The position numbers and the translations under genes were made by a program. The notes beneath the pieces were generated by a model. It was given only the letters and a program-made list of their open reading frames with translations, was not told the origin of the DNA and did not search any database. This document shows positions 37,123 through 46,687 of a stretch of DNA of 64,000 bases, piece by piece; position 1 is the first letter of the stretch, and the number at the start of each line of letters is the position of its first letter. This DNA is from Gemmatimonadaceae bacterium (GTDB lineage: Bacteria > Gemmatimonadota > Gemmatimonadetes > Gemmatimonadales > Gemmatimonadaceae): positions 161,009-225,008 of the forward strand of contig JAUQWM010000033.1 of assembly GCA_030835125.1 (NCBI GenBank), written 5' to 3'.

Positions 37123-38103
37123 ATGCCTGACGGACCTTCCGCCGCCTCGAACGGAGTCCCCCGGAACACCGGCGAGCCACTGGACCTCGACCGGGTCCTG
37201 GCGATTCGCGTGAACCGCAGCGCTGCCGAACGACGCGCCGCGACCATCCCGGCGCGCCGCACGGTCAAGAAGGAGTGGCAGGCGGCGTGGCTGCTGCGCG
37301 CCGTCACGCTCATGGACCTGACGACACTGGCCGGCGATGACACGCCCGGCAACGTCAGGCGCCTGTGCGCGAAGGCGCGTCAACCGCTGCGGCCGGACCT
37401 GGTCGAGGCGCTGCGGGTGGGCGCGCTGGCGCCGACCGTCGCGGCCGTCTGCGTCTACCATCGGTATGTGCCGACTGCCGTCGAGGCCCTGGCCGGCAGC
37501 GGGATCCCGGTTGCCGCGGTGAGCACGGGCTTTCCCGCCGGCCTGTCACCGTTCGGGCAGCGGGTCGACGAGATCCACGCGTCCGTGGCGGCTGGCGCGC
37601 GCGAGATCGACGTGGTGATCACGCGCGCGCACGCGCTCATCGGCGACTGGGCAGCGCTGTACGACGAGGTGCGCGCCTTCAGGTCCGCGTGCGGGACCGC
37701 GCATCTCAAGGTCATCCTGGCGACGGGCGAACTGGCGACGTTGACGACGGTCGCCCGCGCGTCGCTGGTGGCGATGATGGCGGGTGCCGACTTCATCAAG
37801 ACGTCGACGGGCAAGGAAGGCGTGAACGCCACGCTCCCCGTGTCCCTGGCCATGGTCCGCCAGATCCGCGAGTACGCCGAGCGCACCGGGTTCCGGGTGG
37901 GCTACAAACCCGCCGGCGGGATCCGCACCGCCCGCCAGGCCACCGACTACCTGTTGCTGATGAAGGAAGAACTCGGGCGCGACTGGCTCGAGCCGCACCT
38001 GTTCCGCTTCGGCGCCAGCAGCCTGCTGACGGACATCGAGCGCCAGCTCGAGATGTTCGTCACGGGCCGGTATGCTGCCGCCCACCGCCACCCGATGCCC
38101 TGA
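37123..38103 (+). CDS. deoC: Deoxyribose-phosphate aldolase
   Basis: HLKVILATGELATLTTVARASLVAMMAGADFIKTSTGKEGVNATLPV; GYKPAGGIRTARQA. Confidence 0.94.
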   Translation: MPDGPSAASNGVPRNTGEPLDLDRVLAIRVNRSAAERRAATIPARRTVKKEWQAAWLLRAVTLMDLTTLAGDDTPGNVRRLCAKARQPLRPDLVEALRVGALAPTVAAVCVYHRYVPTAVEALAGSGIPVAAVSTGFPAGLSPFGQRVDEIHASVAAGAREIDVVITRAHALIGDWAALYDEVRAFRSACGTAHLKVILATGELATLTTVARASLVAMMAGADFIKTSTGKEGVNATLPVSLAMVRQIREYAERTGFRVGYKPAGGIRTARQATDYLLLMKEELGRDWLEPHLFRFGASSLLTDIERQLEMFVTGRYAAAHRHPMP

Positions 38104-38108
38104 CGCCC

Positions 38109-40502
38109 ATGGCGACGGTCGCCGAACTCTTCGAGACGATGGAGTACGGACCCGCACCCGAGAGCGACGCTCCGGCGCGGACCTGGCTCGCCCAGCATGA
38201 CGGCGCCTTCGGCCACTTCATCGGCGGGGCCTGGACGAAGCCGGGGAAACGAGCCCGCCCGGCGACGTTCGACGTGATCGACCCCTCCACGGGCCGGAGG
38301 CTCGCCACGGCGACCCAGGGAACCGCGAGCGATGTCGAGGCGGCGGTGGCCGCGGCGCGGAAGGCGTTTCCCGCGTGGAGCCGCCTGACGCCACACCAGC
38401 GTGCCCGGCACCTGTACGCGCTCGCGCGCATGGTGCAGCGCAACGCGCGGCTGTTCGCGGTGCTGGAGTCGATGGACAACGGCAAGCCGATCCGTGAAAC
38501 ACGGGACCTCGACATCCCGCTGGTGGCGCGTCACTTCTACCATCACGCCGGCTGGGCCCAGCTTCGTGACGCCGAGTTTCCCGGCTACCAGCCGGTGGGC
38601 GTCATCGGGCAGATCATCCCGTGGAACTTCCCGCTGCTGATGCTGGCGTGGAAGGTGGCCCCGGCGCTGGCGGCCGGAAACACCGTGGTCCTGAAGCCCG
38701 CCGAGTTCACGCCGCTGAGCGCACTGCTTTTCGCCGAGCTTTCCCACCGCGCGGGACTTCCCCCTGGCGTACTGAACATCGTGACGGGGGACGGTGCCAC
38801 CGGGGCGGCGCTCGTGAACCACCCGGGGGTCGACAAGATCGCCTTCACAGGGTCCACCGAGGTCGGTCGCATCATCCGCAGGGCGACCGCCGGGAGCGGG
38901 AAGAAGCTGTCGCTGGAACTCGGCGGAAAGAGCCCGTTCATCGTCTACGACGACGCGGACCTCGACGGCGTCGTCGAAGGCGTGGTGGACGCGATCTGGT
39001 TCAACCAGGGGCAGGTGTGCTGTGCCGGGTCGCGACTGCTGGTGCAGGAGGGCATCGCCGACCGGTTGTACGCCAAGCTCAGGGCCCGCATGGAGCGCCT
39101 GCGCGTCGGTCCGCCGCTCGACAAGGCGGTGGACATGGGGGCCATCGTCGCCCCGGTGCAACTCGAGCGCATCCGCGAGCTCGTGCGGACCGGGCAGGAC
39201 GAAGGCGCCACGATGTGGCAACCGTCGTGGGCCGTTCCGAAGGAAGGATGCTTCTACCCGCCGACGCTGTTCACCGGCGTGTTTCCGTCGAGCACGATCG
39301 CCCAGGTGGAGATCTTCGGGCCGGTCATGGTGTCGATGACGTTCCGGACGCCTGACGAGTCGGTGGCGCTGGCCAACAACACGCCCTATGGCCTGGCCGC
39401 GTCGATCTGGACCGAGAATATCAACCTCGCCCTCGACATCGCGCCGAAGATCAAGGCCGGCGTCGTGTGGATCAACTCGACGAACCTGTTCGACGCCGCG
39501 TCGGGGTTCGGGGGCTATCGGGAGAGCGGATTCGGGCGGGAAGGCGGACGTGAGGGGATGTGGGAGTACCTGACGCGAGCGCGGGGCGCAAAGCGCAAGC
39601 CGCAAAAGGAACCGCGGGTGACCCCTCCGACCTCCGACCTCGAACCCCGGACCTCGGAGAGCGTGGATCGCACGGCGAAGCTCTTCATCGGTGGGAAACA
39701 GGTGCGGCCGGATTCGGGGTACTCGCGAGTCATCGTCTCCCCGAAGGGCAAGCCGATAGCGGAGGTCGGCGACGGCAACCGCAAGGACATCCGCAATGCC
39801 GTGGAGGCGGCGCACGCCGCGAAAGGGTGGGCACGCAGCAGCGGTCACCTGCGGGCGCAGGTCCTCTACTACATCGGCGAGAACCTCGATGCGAGGCGCG
39901 GCGAGTTCGCGGCGCGCATCGCATCCATGACTGGCGCGTCGACGCGCGACGCCGCGCGCGAAGTCGATGCCAGCGTACGACGGCTGTTCACCTACGCCGC
40001 CTGGGCAGACAAGTGGGATGGTGCGGTGCACAGCGTCCCGATCCGCGGGGTCGCCCTCGCGATGCACGAGCCGATCGGCGTCGCAGGCGTCGGTTGTCCG
40101 TTCGACGCCCCACTGCTCGGATTCATCTCACTGGTCGCGCCCCTGATCGCCACGGGGAATGCGGTCATCGCGATACCCAGCGAGCCGCACCCGCTAGCCG
40201 CGACGGACCTTTACCAGGTCTTCGAGACCTCGGACCTGCCCGCTGGGGTGGTCAACATCGTGACGGGCGCGCGCGATCCCCTGATGAAGGTCCTGGCCGA
40301 GCATGACGACGTCGAGGCGGTGTGGTACTGCGGATCCGCCGACGGGGTGAAGATGGTGGAACTGGCGTCGGCCTCGAACATGAAACGCACCTGGTGTCCG
40401 TCGTCAGGTACCGACTGGCTCGACGACGCCGAGGGAGAGGGCCGGGAGTTCCTCCGTGCAGCGGTCCAGGTGAAGAACATCTGGGTCCCGTATGGGGAGT
40501 GA
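38109..40502 (+). CDS. Tandem two-domain aldehyde dehydrogenase (ALDH16-like)
   Basis: 797 aa from ATG 38109. Domain 1 complete with catalytic GQVCCAGSRLL; domain 2 (from VDRTAKLFIGGKQVRPDSG) shorter. No stop between them. Confidence 0.88.
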   Translation: MATVAELFETMEYGPAPESDAPARTWLAQHDGAFGHFIGGAWTKPGKRARPATFDVIDPSTGRRLATATQGTASDVEAAVAAARKAFPAWSRLTPHQRARHLYALARMVQRNARLFAVLESMDNGKPIRETRDLDIPLVARHFYHHAGWAQLRDAEFPGYQPVGVIGQIIPWNFPLLMLAWKVAPALAAGNTVVLKPAEFTPLSALLFAELSHRAGLPPGVLNIVTGDGATGAALVNHPGVDKIAFTGSTEVGRIIRRATAGSGKKLSLELGGKSPFIVYDDADLDGVVEGVVDAIWFNQGQVCCAGSRLLVQEGIADRLYAKLRARMERLRVGPPLDKAVDMGAIVAPVQLERIRELVRTGQDEGATMWQPSWAVPKEGCFYPPTLFTGVFPSSTIAQVEIFGPVMVSMTFRTPDESVALANNTPYGLAASIWTENINLALDIAPKIKAGVVWINSTNLFDAASGFGGYRESGFGREGGREGMWEYLTRARGAKRKPQKEPRVTPPTSDLEPRTSESVDRTAKLFIGGKQVRPDSGYSRVIVSPKGKPIAEVGDGNRKDIRNAVEAAHAAKGWARSSGHLRAQVLYYIGENLDARRGEFAARIASMTGASTRDAAREVDASVRRLFTYAAWADKWDGAVHSVPIRGVALAMHEPIGVAGVGCPFDAPLLGFISLVAPLIATGNAVIAIPSEPHPLAATDLYQVFETSDLPAGVVNIVTGARDPLMKVLAEHDDVEAVWYCGSADGVKMVELASASNMKRTWCPSSGTDWLDDAEGEGREFLRAAVQVKNIWVPYGE
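39624..39658. repeat. In-frame heptanucleotide tandem array, 5 units
   Basis: cctccga cctccga cctcgaa ccccgga cctcgga between the two ALDH domains. Confidence 0.8.
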
Positions 40503-40504
40503 CG

Positions 40505-40535
40505 GAGGCTCGAGGCTCGAGGCTCGAGCCTCGAG
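40505..40535. repeat. Heptanucleotide tandem array (gaggctc x3) ending in palindrome gaggctcgagcctc
   Basis: Read directly; fills the gap between convergent genes ending at 40502 and 40536. Confidence 0.9.
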
Positions 40536-41789
40536 TCACGATTTCGACTTCGCGTACTCCTGCTTCAGTGCCTTCATCAGCTTCTCCCGCTGGTCATAGA
40601 GCCGGCGGAGCTTGCGCGGCTTCCGCTTCGCCAGCGCGTACGACGTGAGCACGGGGAGCGCCACGGTCCCGTCCAGGTAGCACACCACCGCGTCAGGCAG
40701 ACGGTCCGGATCGATCTTTCCCCAGCTCACCGCCTCGGCCGGCGTCGCACCCGACAGGCCGCCCGTGTCCGGGCGCGCGTCGGTGACCTGCAGGAAGTAG
40801 TCGTGCCCCTTCTCGTCGATCCCCAGCACTTCCTGGATCTGCGGCTCCGTCTGCAGCGCGAAGTTCTTCGGGCTCCCGCCGCCAAGGATCAGGATCGCGC
40901 TCTTCCCGCCGGCGCGCTTCGCGCCAAGCACGATCGAGGCCGTCTCGTTCACGTCCGCGTTCGGGTCGATCACGCACCGGTTTCCGTCGAGCGTCAGCGC
41001 CGCGACGTTCATGCCGATCGACGAGTCGCCCGGCGACGACGTGTAGATCGGCACACCGCTCTCGTACGCCGCGCCCAGCAGCGACTTGCTGCCGATGCCG
41101 AGCACTCGCTCACGCTCACGCACGTACTTCCCGCACAGCCAGTGGAACTCGGCGCTCGACATCGGGCGCTGGAACTCCTTCCCCTGGACGATCTGGCGGA
41201 AGAAGGCGTCCGTCGACAACAGCACGTCGTAGTCGAAGAAGACGTCGTAGATGCGCACCACGCCTTCCTCGCGCAGCACGATGTCCGATGTCTGCGGATT
41301 CCCCCGGTGCATCGAGAGCCCGAGGCCGAAATGGGTGTCGTGGTACAGGTTCGCCCCGGTCGAGATGATCCAGTCCACGAACCCCGCCTCGATCAGCGGG
41401 ATCACCGCCGCCATGCCCAGCCCGGCCGGGGTCAACGCGCCAGTCATCGTCAGGCCGATCGTCACGTCCTTCTCCAGCATCTTCTCGACCAGGAGCTGGC
41501 AGGCCTCACGCAACCGCGCCGCGTTATACGCGAGGAATGTCCCTTCGACCAGGTCCACCACGCTCTCCGAGCCATCGATGCGCCGGGGGTCGATGGCCGA
41601 ACCGCGAAGGAACCGGCTTCGCTCCCTGGTGACGGGCGCCGCGCCGGCGCGCTCGCGCGCTTCCGCCTGCTGTTTCTGCGCGGCCTTGGGCCCGCCCGCG
41701 GTCGCGTGACTGACGGGCCGCCCCACGCGCGATGCCTTGAGGCCCAGCGCGCGAACCGGCTCTGTCGATTTCTTCGAGGACTTCTTCAT
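40536..41789 (-). CDS. Deoxyhypusine synthase family protein
   Basis: [82 protein letters not shown]. Confidence 0.9.
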   Translation of the reverse strand: MKKSSKKSTEPVRALGLKASRVGRPVSHATAGGPKAAQKQQAEARERAGAAPVTRERSRFLRGSAIDPRRIDGSESVVDLVEGTFLAYNAARLREACQLLVEKMLEKDVTIGLTMTGALTPAGLGMAAVIPLIEAGFVDWIISTGANLYHDTHFGLGLSMHRGNPQTSDIVLREEGVVRIYDVFFDYDVLLSTDAFFRQIVQGKEFQRPMSSAEFHWLCGKYVRERERVLGIGSKSLLGAAYESGVPIYTSSPGDSSIGMNVAALTLDGNRCVIDPNADVNETASIVLGAKRAGGKSAILILGGGSPKNFALQTEPQIQEVLGIDEKGHDYFLQVTDARPDTGGLSGATPAEAVSWGKIDPDRLPDAVVCYLDGTVALPVLTSYALAKRKPRKLRRLYDQREKLMKALKQEYAKSKS

Positions 41790-41908
41790 CGGGTCGGGTT
41801 CCGGAGCGGAGAACGCGGACGACACGGACAGCGACGGATACTACGCTGGGGAGAACCGGGGCGCACATGCCTCTGGCGCAGCCCCGGGGAATCGCCGGTC
41901 GTCGTCAC

Positions 41909-42868
41909 TCAGACATCAGGCTGCCGTCGATGGGACTCGAACGCGGCAATGACCGCGTCGGCCGCCTCACGCGGATCGTCGGTCAGGAGCACCAGGTCCA
42001 TGTCACCGGGGGAGATCTTCCGTTCCCCCAGCGCGCGGGAGTTGAGCCAGCGGACCAGGCCGGCCCAGTAGTGCCGACCGAAGAGGACCACCGGGAACTG
42101 GTTGATCTTCCCGGTCTGGATGAGCGTGAGGGCCTCGAACAATTCGTCGAGCGTGCCGAAGCCGCCCGGGAAGATGATGTACGCGTTCGAGTACTTGATG
42201 AACATCGTCTTCCGGACGAAGAAGTACCGGAAGTGCACCACGGTGTCGACGAACGGGTTCGTGCCCTGCTCGAACGGCAGCTCGATGTTGCAGCCGATCG
42301 AGCGGCCACCGCCGAGCTTGGCGCCCTTGTTGGCCGCTTCCATGATTCCCGGGCCGGCGCCAGTGATGATCGCGTATCCCGCCTGGGCGAGGAGCCGGGA
42401 CGTCTCCTGCGCCGCCTGGTACATCGGGTCATCGGGGCCGGTGCGCGCCGAACCGAAGACGGCGACGCCCTTCTCGACCTTGGCCAGAACATCGAACCCC
42501 TCGATGAACTCACCCATGATCCGGAGCACCCGCCATGGGTCGGTCTGGGTGAAGTCGGCGAGCTGGCGATCGGGTTGCTGGAGGAGCTTGGCGTCCTCGG
42601 TCAGGACCACCGCGTCCCGGATGGAGGTGTCGATGCTCCGGTGCGCGCCGCTTGTCCGCGGTGTGGAACCCTGGGACGGCGGTGTGCGACCGGCGAGAAG
42701 GTGGCCCTCCTCCGTGCGCTGCTTCAGCCACGCGCGGGACTTCTTCTCCGCCTCCGCCCGGCGCTCGGGATCGATCCGGGAGCGATTGCGCCCGCGAGCG
42801 GTCTTCCCGTCAGGTCGGGCGCCGGGGGAGGCGGACTTCGACCCAGTCGGTTGCTTGCGCTTGCTCAT
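41909..42868 (-). CDS. LOG-family protein (TIGR00730-like) with long basic N-terminal extension
   Basis: VAVFGSARTGPDDPMYQ; GAGPGIMEAANKGA; FPGGFGTLDELFEALTLIQTGKI. Confidence 0.9.
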   Translation of the reverse strand: MSKRKQPTGSKSASPGARPDGKTARGRNRSRIDPERRAEAEKKSRAWLKQRTEEGHLLAGRTPPSQGSTPRTSGAHRSIDTSIRDAVVLTEDAKLLQQPDRQLADFTQTDPWRVLRIMGEFIEGFDVLAKVEKGVAVFGSARTGPDDPMYQAAQETSRLLAQAGYAIITGAGPGIMEAANKGAKLGGGRSIGCNIELPFEQGTNPFVDTVVHFRYFFVRKTMFIKYSNAYIIFPGGFGTLDELFEALTLIQTGKINQFPVVLFGRHYWAGLVRWLNSRALGERKISPGDMDLVLLTDDPREAADAVIAAFESHRRQPDV

Positions 42869-42985
42869 CAGGCGTTCGTTGAGGGAACCGGCCGCCGCGG
42901 CGTGGCGGCGTCCCGGGCGTCCTGCGACGACGGAGTTTAGGCAGTCGATGGTCGCGCGCGCCAGCGAACAGCGCGGGAGCGGAGC

Positions 42986-44374
42986 GTGACAGAGCCATCC
43001 GTCGTCATCATCGTGGCCGATGGCCTGCGCCCAGACACGCTCGATCGTGCCATCGCCTCCGGCCTCGTGCCTGAACTGGCCGCACTGCGCGCGGCGGGCG
43101 GCCGCCACGTCCTGACGACGACGTTTCCCTCGGTGACCGGCGTCGCCTATGTCCCGATCCTGACCGGCCGGCACCCGGCAGCGGCTGGCGTGCCCGGGCT
43201 CCGGTGGTACGATCGCGCCCGGGGGCTCCCTGCCCTGCTTGGCCATTCGCGGAGTTACGTGGGACTCCAGATGCGCCGCATCGACCACGACCTGGATCCC
43301 GCGGTGCCGACGGCGTGGGACCTCGCCCGCGGATCGGCGTTAGGCTCGATGGCCATGGTCACGCGGGGCCTGCCGGTCCGCGGCCGGGTCGAGCACGGCT
43401 GGCGCTTCGCGACACGCGCGCTGGGGGCACACCTGGCCGGGAGCGTGGAGCGCTGGTCAGCGCTCGAATCGGAACTTGCGGGCCGGTTCGTCGACCGCGT
43501 CCGACGTGAACGCCCGCGGTTCGCGTTCGCCACGCTGACGACGGGCGACAAGGCCGCGCACGCCGAGGGCGCCGGGTCGGCTGCCGTCCTCGCGTCGCTC
43601 CAGCGCGTCGACCAGATCGCGCGACAGGTCCGGACAGATGCGGAACACGACGGGCGCTGGGCGTCGATGCACCTGTACGTCATCAGCGACCACGGACACG
43701 CGCCCGTCCAACGGCACTTCGACCTCGCGGACGCCCTGCGGGAAGCCGGGGTGCGCGTGCGTTCCCATCCGTGGACCGTACCGGACCGGTCGGAGGCGGC
43801 GGTCATGGTGAGCGGGAACAGCATGGCGCACGTCTACCTCGGGCTCGAGGGTCGGGCCCGCCTTCCCTGGCCATCAATGCGGTCCTCCTGGGGCCCGCGG
43901 ATCGACGATATCCTGGCCCATCCGGCGATCGGCCTGGTTGCCACCAGTCTCTCCTCCTCGGAAGTCGCCGTCGGTGACGGGAATGCCCGCGCCGTGATCC
44001 GTTTCGGCGAGCACGGCTACAGCTATCGCACCGAACGCGGGAACCCCCTCGCCATCGAACCCTTCGAGGACCAGTGTCCCCAGGCAGTCCACGAGCGAAC
44101 GATGGAGAGCCCGTACCCGGACTCGATCGAGCAGCTCGCCAGCCTCACGCCGGCACCACGGTCCGGCGACGTCATCGTCAGCGCGGCGCCCGGCTGGGAC
44201 CTCCGGCAGCGCTACGAGCCCATCGCGCACGTATCGTCCCACGGGGCCTTGCACGCAGCACACATGCTGGTGCCTTTTCTAGCCAACCGGCCCCTGGCCG
44301 TTTCGCCGCGGCGAACCGCGGATCTCTTTGGGCTGGTCCGCGAGGTGCTCGACGCGCCGAAGGGCCGGCCTTGA
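42986..44374 (+). CDS. Alkaline phosphatase superfamily / nucleotide pyrophosphatase-phosphodiesterase
   Basis: GTG start; VVIIVADGLRPDTLDRA; TTFPSVTGVAYVPILTGRHPAAAGVPG; ISDHGHAPV. Confidence 0.9.
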   Translation: MTEPSVVIIVADGLRPDTLDRAIASGLVPELAALRAAGGRHVLTTTFPSVTGVAYVPILTGRHPAAAGVPGLRWYDRARGLPALLGHSRSYVGLQMRRIDHDLDPAVPTAWDLARGSALGSMAMVTRGLPVRGRVEHGWRFATRALGAHLAGSVERWSALESELAGRFVDRVRRERPRFAFATLTTGDKAAHAEGAGSAAVLASLQRVDQIARQVRTDAEHDGRWASMHLYVISDHGHAPVQRHFDLADALREAGVRVRSHPWTVPDRSEAAVMVSGNSMAHVYLGLEGRARLPWPSMRSSWGPRIDDILAHPAIGLVATSLSSSEVAVGDGNARAVIRFGEHGYSYRTERGNPLAIEPFEDQCPQAVHERTMESPYPDSIEQLASLTPAPRSGDVIVSAAPGWDLRQRYEPIAHVSSHGALHAAHMLVPFLANRPLAVSPRRTADLFGLVREVLDAPKGRP

Positions 44375-44414
44375 CGATCACGAGCGCCCGGTCGCCTGGC
44401 GCGGGAGGGGGGAC

Positions 44415-44807
44415 ATGCGATTACCTGGAGCGGGAGCGCTGGTCGCACTGGCCTGGGTCTTCGTCGCGTGCGGGGGAGGCGGTGGCCAACCCAGCACGGA
44501 GCCGCGGGCGGTCCGGGGGCCCGCCGACCGGATCACGGAAGCGGAGATTTCGGCCGGGATCTACCAGAACGCGCTCGAGATCGTGCAGAACCTGCGTCCC
44601 GCCATGACGCGACCGAGGGGGACTTCGTCGACCCCGGTCCCGGTCGTCGCCTATGTGGACGACGTTCGGATGGTCGACCTCGGGGGGCTGGCCACCATCC
44701 CCGCCGGTCGGGTCAAGGAAATCAGGTACATCAGCGCCACCGATGCCACGACCCGCTGGGGAACCGGCCACGGCAGCGGGGTTATCCTTGTGACGACGAA
44801 GCGGTAG
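44415..44807 (+). CDS. Small lipoprotein with TonB-plug-like segment
   Basis: MRLPGAGALVALAWVFVACGGGGG lipobox; VVAYVDDVRMVDLGGLATIPAGRVKEIRYISATDATTRWGTGHGSGVILVTTKR. Confidence 0.75.
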   Translation: MRLPGAGALVALAWVFVACGGGGGQPSTEPRAVRGPADRITEAEISAGIYQNALEIVQNLRPAMTRPRGTSSTPVPVVAYVDDVRMVDLGGLATIPAGRVKEIRYISATDATTRWGTGHGSGVILVTTKR

Positions 44808-44885
44808 GCCCGCGCGGCCGACCCGGGACGGTTACCTTACCTTCAGGAGGGGCGCACCCGCGCCCCGGCACCAGGAGAGATCGAC

Positions 44886-45251
44886 ATGCGATTCGCTGTA
44901 TTGGCGTTAGGCATCGGGGTGGCCATGGCGGGATGCTCCGCGAAGCAGACGGCGGCGACCGACCAGTCGGCCACGGGGCAACGGACGACGCGCCGGACCA
45001 ACGTCATCACGCTCCAGGAAATCCGCGAGAACGGCACGGCACCGTCGCTGTCCGACCTGATCCGCCAGGTCCGCCCGGGCTGGCCGAGCAACGTCACGGT
45101 CTTCGTGAACAACGACCCGTTCGGCGGGCCTGAGAGCCTTCGCAACCTGTCCGTGTCCAATACGTCCGAGATCCGCTTCATCACGAAGTCCGAGGCCCAG
45201 ATGAAGTGGGGTTCGCGGTTCCAGGACGTCATCCAGGTCATCACCAGGTAG
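44886..45251 (+). CDS. Small lipoprotein with TonB-plug-like segment (likely paralogue of previous)
   Basis: MRFAVLALGIGVAMAGCSAKQ lipobox; VFVNNDPFGGPESLRNLSVSNTSEIRFITKSEAQMKWGSRFQDVIQVITR. Confidence 0.78.
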   Translation: MRFAVLALGIGVAMAGCSAKQTAATDQSATGQRTTRRTNVITLQEIRENGTAPSLSDLIRQVRPGWPSNVTVFVNNDPFGGPESLRNLSVSNTSEIRFITKSEAQMKWGSRFQDVIQVITR

Positions 45252-45254
45252 CGG

Positions 45255-45536
45255 GTGTCGACGGGCAGGACGGCGCGGCAGGGTGGCGAGGGCGGTTGGG
45301 GCAGGTTGGTCCTCGGGCTCACCGTACGCGCCGTCACGTCCCCTACCTTGGCGCGGGACCTCGTGCGCGTGGCCTGGCGCTTCCGCGCCCGCCGCTGGTT
45401 CCTGAAGCCACCCTTCCTCCCCGTGCCGTCGCTCGGCTACACGCGTTGGCGCATGTACACGGCCTACGGCGATGAACGCGCGGTGCCGCCGGTCCACGAC
45501 GTGATCCGCTACGCCCGATGGGCCGGCCGGCGGTAG
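45255..45536 (+). CDS. Small hypothetical protein
   Basis: ...RFRARRWFLKPPFLPVPSLGYTRWRMYTAYGDERAVPPVHDVIRYARWAGRR; start uncertain; directly upstream of queG. Confidence 0.5.
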   Translation: MSTGRTARQGGEGGWGRLVLGLTVRAVTSPTLARDLVRVAWRFRARRWFLKPPFLPVPSLGYTRWRMYTAYGDERAVPPVHDVIRYARWAGRR

Positions 45537-46687
45537 CCGCCGCCCGCCCCGTCCCGTCCACGGAGCGGATCAAGGCCCAGGCATTCGCGGCGGGCTTCGA
45601 CCTCGTCGGGATCGCCCGGCTTGGGCCGGCCGGCACGTTCCCCGCCTTCGAGCAGTGGTTGGCGCGAGGGAAGGCCGGCGAGATGGCGTGGCTCAGGCGG
45701 GATGCGGCACTCCGCCGAGACACGCGCCTCCCCCATCGCGGAGCGCGATCGGCCATCGTCGTCGCGCTGGACTACGGCGGGCGCCAGCCGGCTGGCACCC
45801 TCGCTCGTTATGCGCGCGGCCGGGACTACCACGGCGTCATGAAGGAGCGGCTGTTCGCCCTCCGGAAATGGCTCGGGGACGAGGCGGGGCGCCCGGTACG
45901 GGGCCGCCCGTACGTCGACACCGGCCCGGTGCTCGAACGCGACCTGGCCCGCCTGGCCGGCCTGGGGTGGTTCGGCCGGAACACGATGCTCATCAACCCG
46001 AAACGCGGGTCCTTCCTGTTCCTGGGCGCCCTGTTCGTGGACCTCGAGCTGGAGGCGGACGCGCCGTTCGGCGAGGAGCATTGCGGCTCGTGCCGCCGGT
46101 GCATCGAGGCCTGCCCGACGTCGGCGATCGAGGAGGACCTCGTCCTCGATGCGACCCGGTGCATCTCCTACCTCACGATCGAGAAGCGCGGCGACATCCC
46201 GATCGAGAGGAGGCCCGCCATCGGGGAGCTCGTGTACGGGTGCGACATCTGCCAGGACGTGTGCCCCTGGAACGTCCGGTTTGCGAGCGATGCACGCGAC
46301 CCGGACCTGACCACCGGGAGCCTGGAGGGGACACCAGATCCCGTGGCACTGCTCCGGATGTCCGAGGACGACTTCACGCGGCGGTTCGGCGGCACGGCCG
46401 TCACCCGGGCTGGTCGCCAGGGGCTCGCGCGCAATGCGGCGGTGGCGCTCGGGAACCGTGGCGGGCCGGGGGACACCGAGGTGCTGGCACAAGCGCTGGA
46501 GGAGGAGCGCGATCCCGTCGTTCGTTCCCACATCGCCTGGGGGCTTGGCGCCATCCGGACCCCGGAAGCGATCGATGCCCTGCGCGCCCGGCTTCCTCGC
46601 GAGACCAATGAGGAGGTGCGGCAGGAAATCGACGCCGCGCTCGGCCCGCGTTCGTCCGGAGAAAAGGTGCCCGGCGGAGTCGGATAA
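45518..46687 (+). CDS. queG: Epoxyqueuosine reductase with C-terminal HEAT-like repeats
   Basis: EEHCGSCRRCIEACPTSAI and YGCDICQDVCPWN cluster motifs; C-terminal VRSHIAWGLGAIRTPEAIDALRARL. Confidence 0.94.
   Translation: MGRPAVAAARPVPSTERIKAQAFAAGFDLVGIARLGPAGTFPAFEQWLARGKAGEMAWLRRDAALRRDTRLPHRGARSAIVVALDYGGRQPAGTLARYARGRDYHGVMKERLFALRKWLGDEAGRPVRGRPYVDTGPVLERDLARLAGLGWFGRNTMLINPKRGSFLFLGALFVDLELEADAPFGEEHCGSCRRCIEACPTSAIEEDLVLDATRCISYLTIEKRGDIPIERRPAIGELVYGCDICQDVCPWNVRFASDARDPDLTTGSLEGTPDPVALLRMSEDDFTRRFGGTAVTRAGRQGLARNAAVALGNRGGPGDTEVLAQALEEERDPVVRSHIAWGLGAIRTPEAIDALRARLPRETNEEVRQEIDAALGPRSSGEKVPGGVG

Noticed and set aside
37947-40067. 706-aa minus-strand ORF
   Set aside because: Antisense to the tandem ALDH gene; His/Arg-rich shadow composition.
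40519-40532. gaggctcgagcctc palindrome as a phage/IS target or att site
   Set aside because: No integrase, transposase or direct repeats nearby; better explained as an inverted heptamer unit.
45518-46687. C-terminal HEAT-like repeats of QueG as a novel fusion
   Set aside because: HEAT-like C-terminal repeats are already known in QueG proteins.
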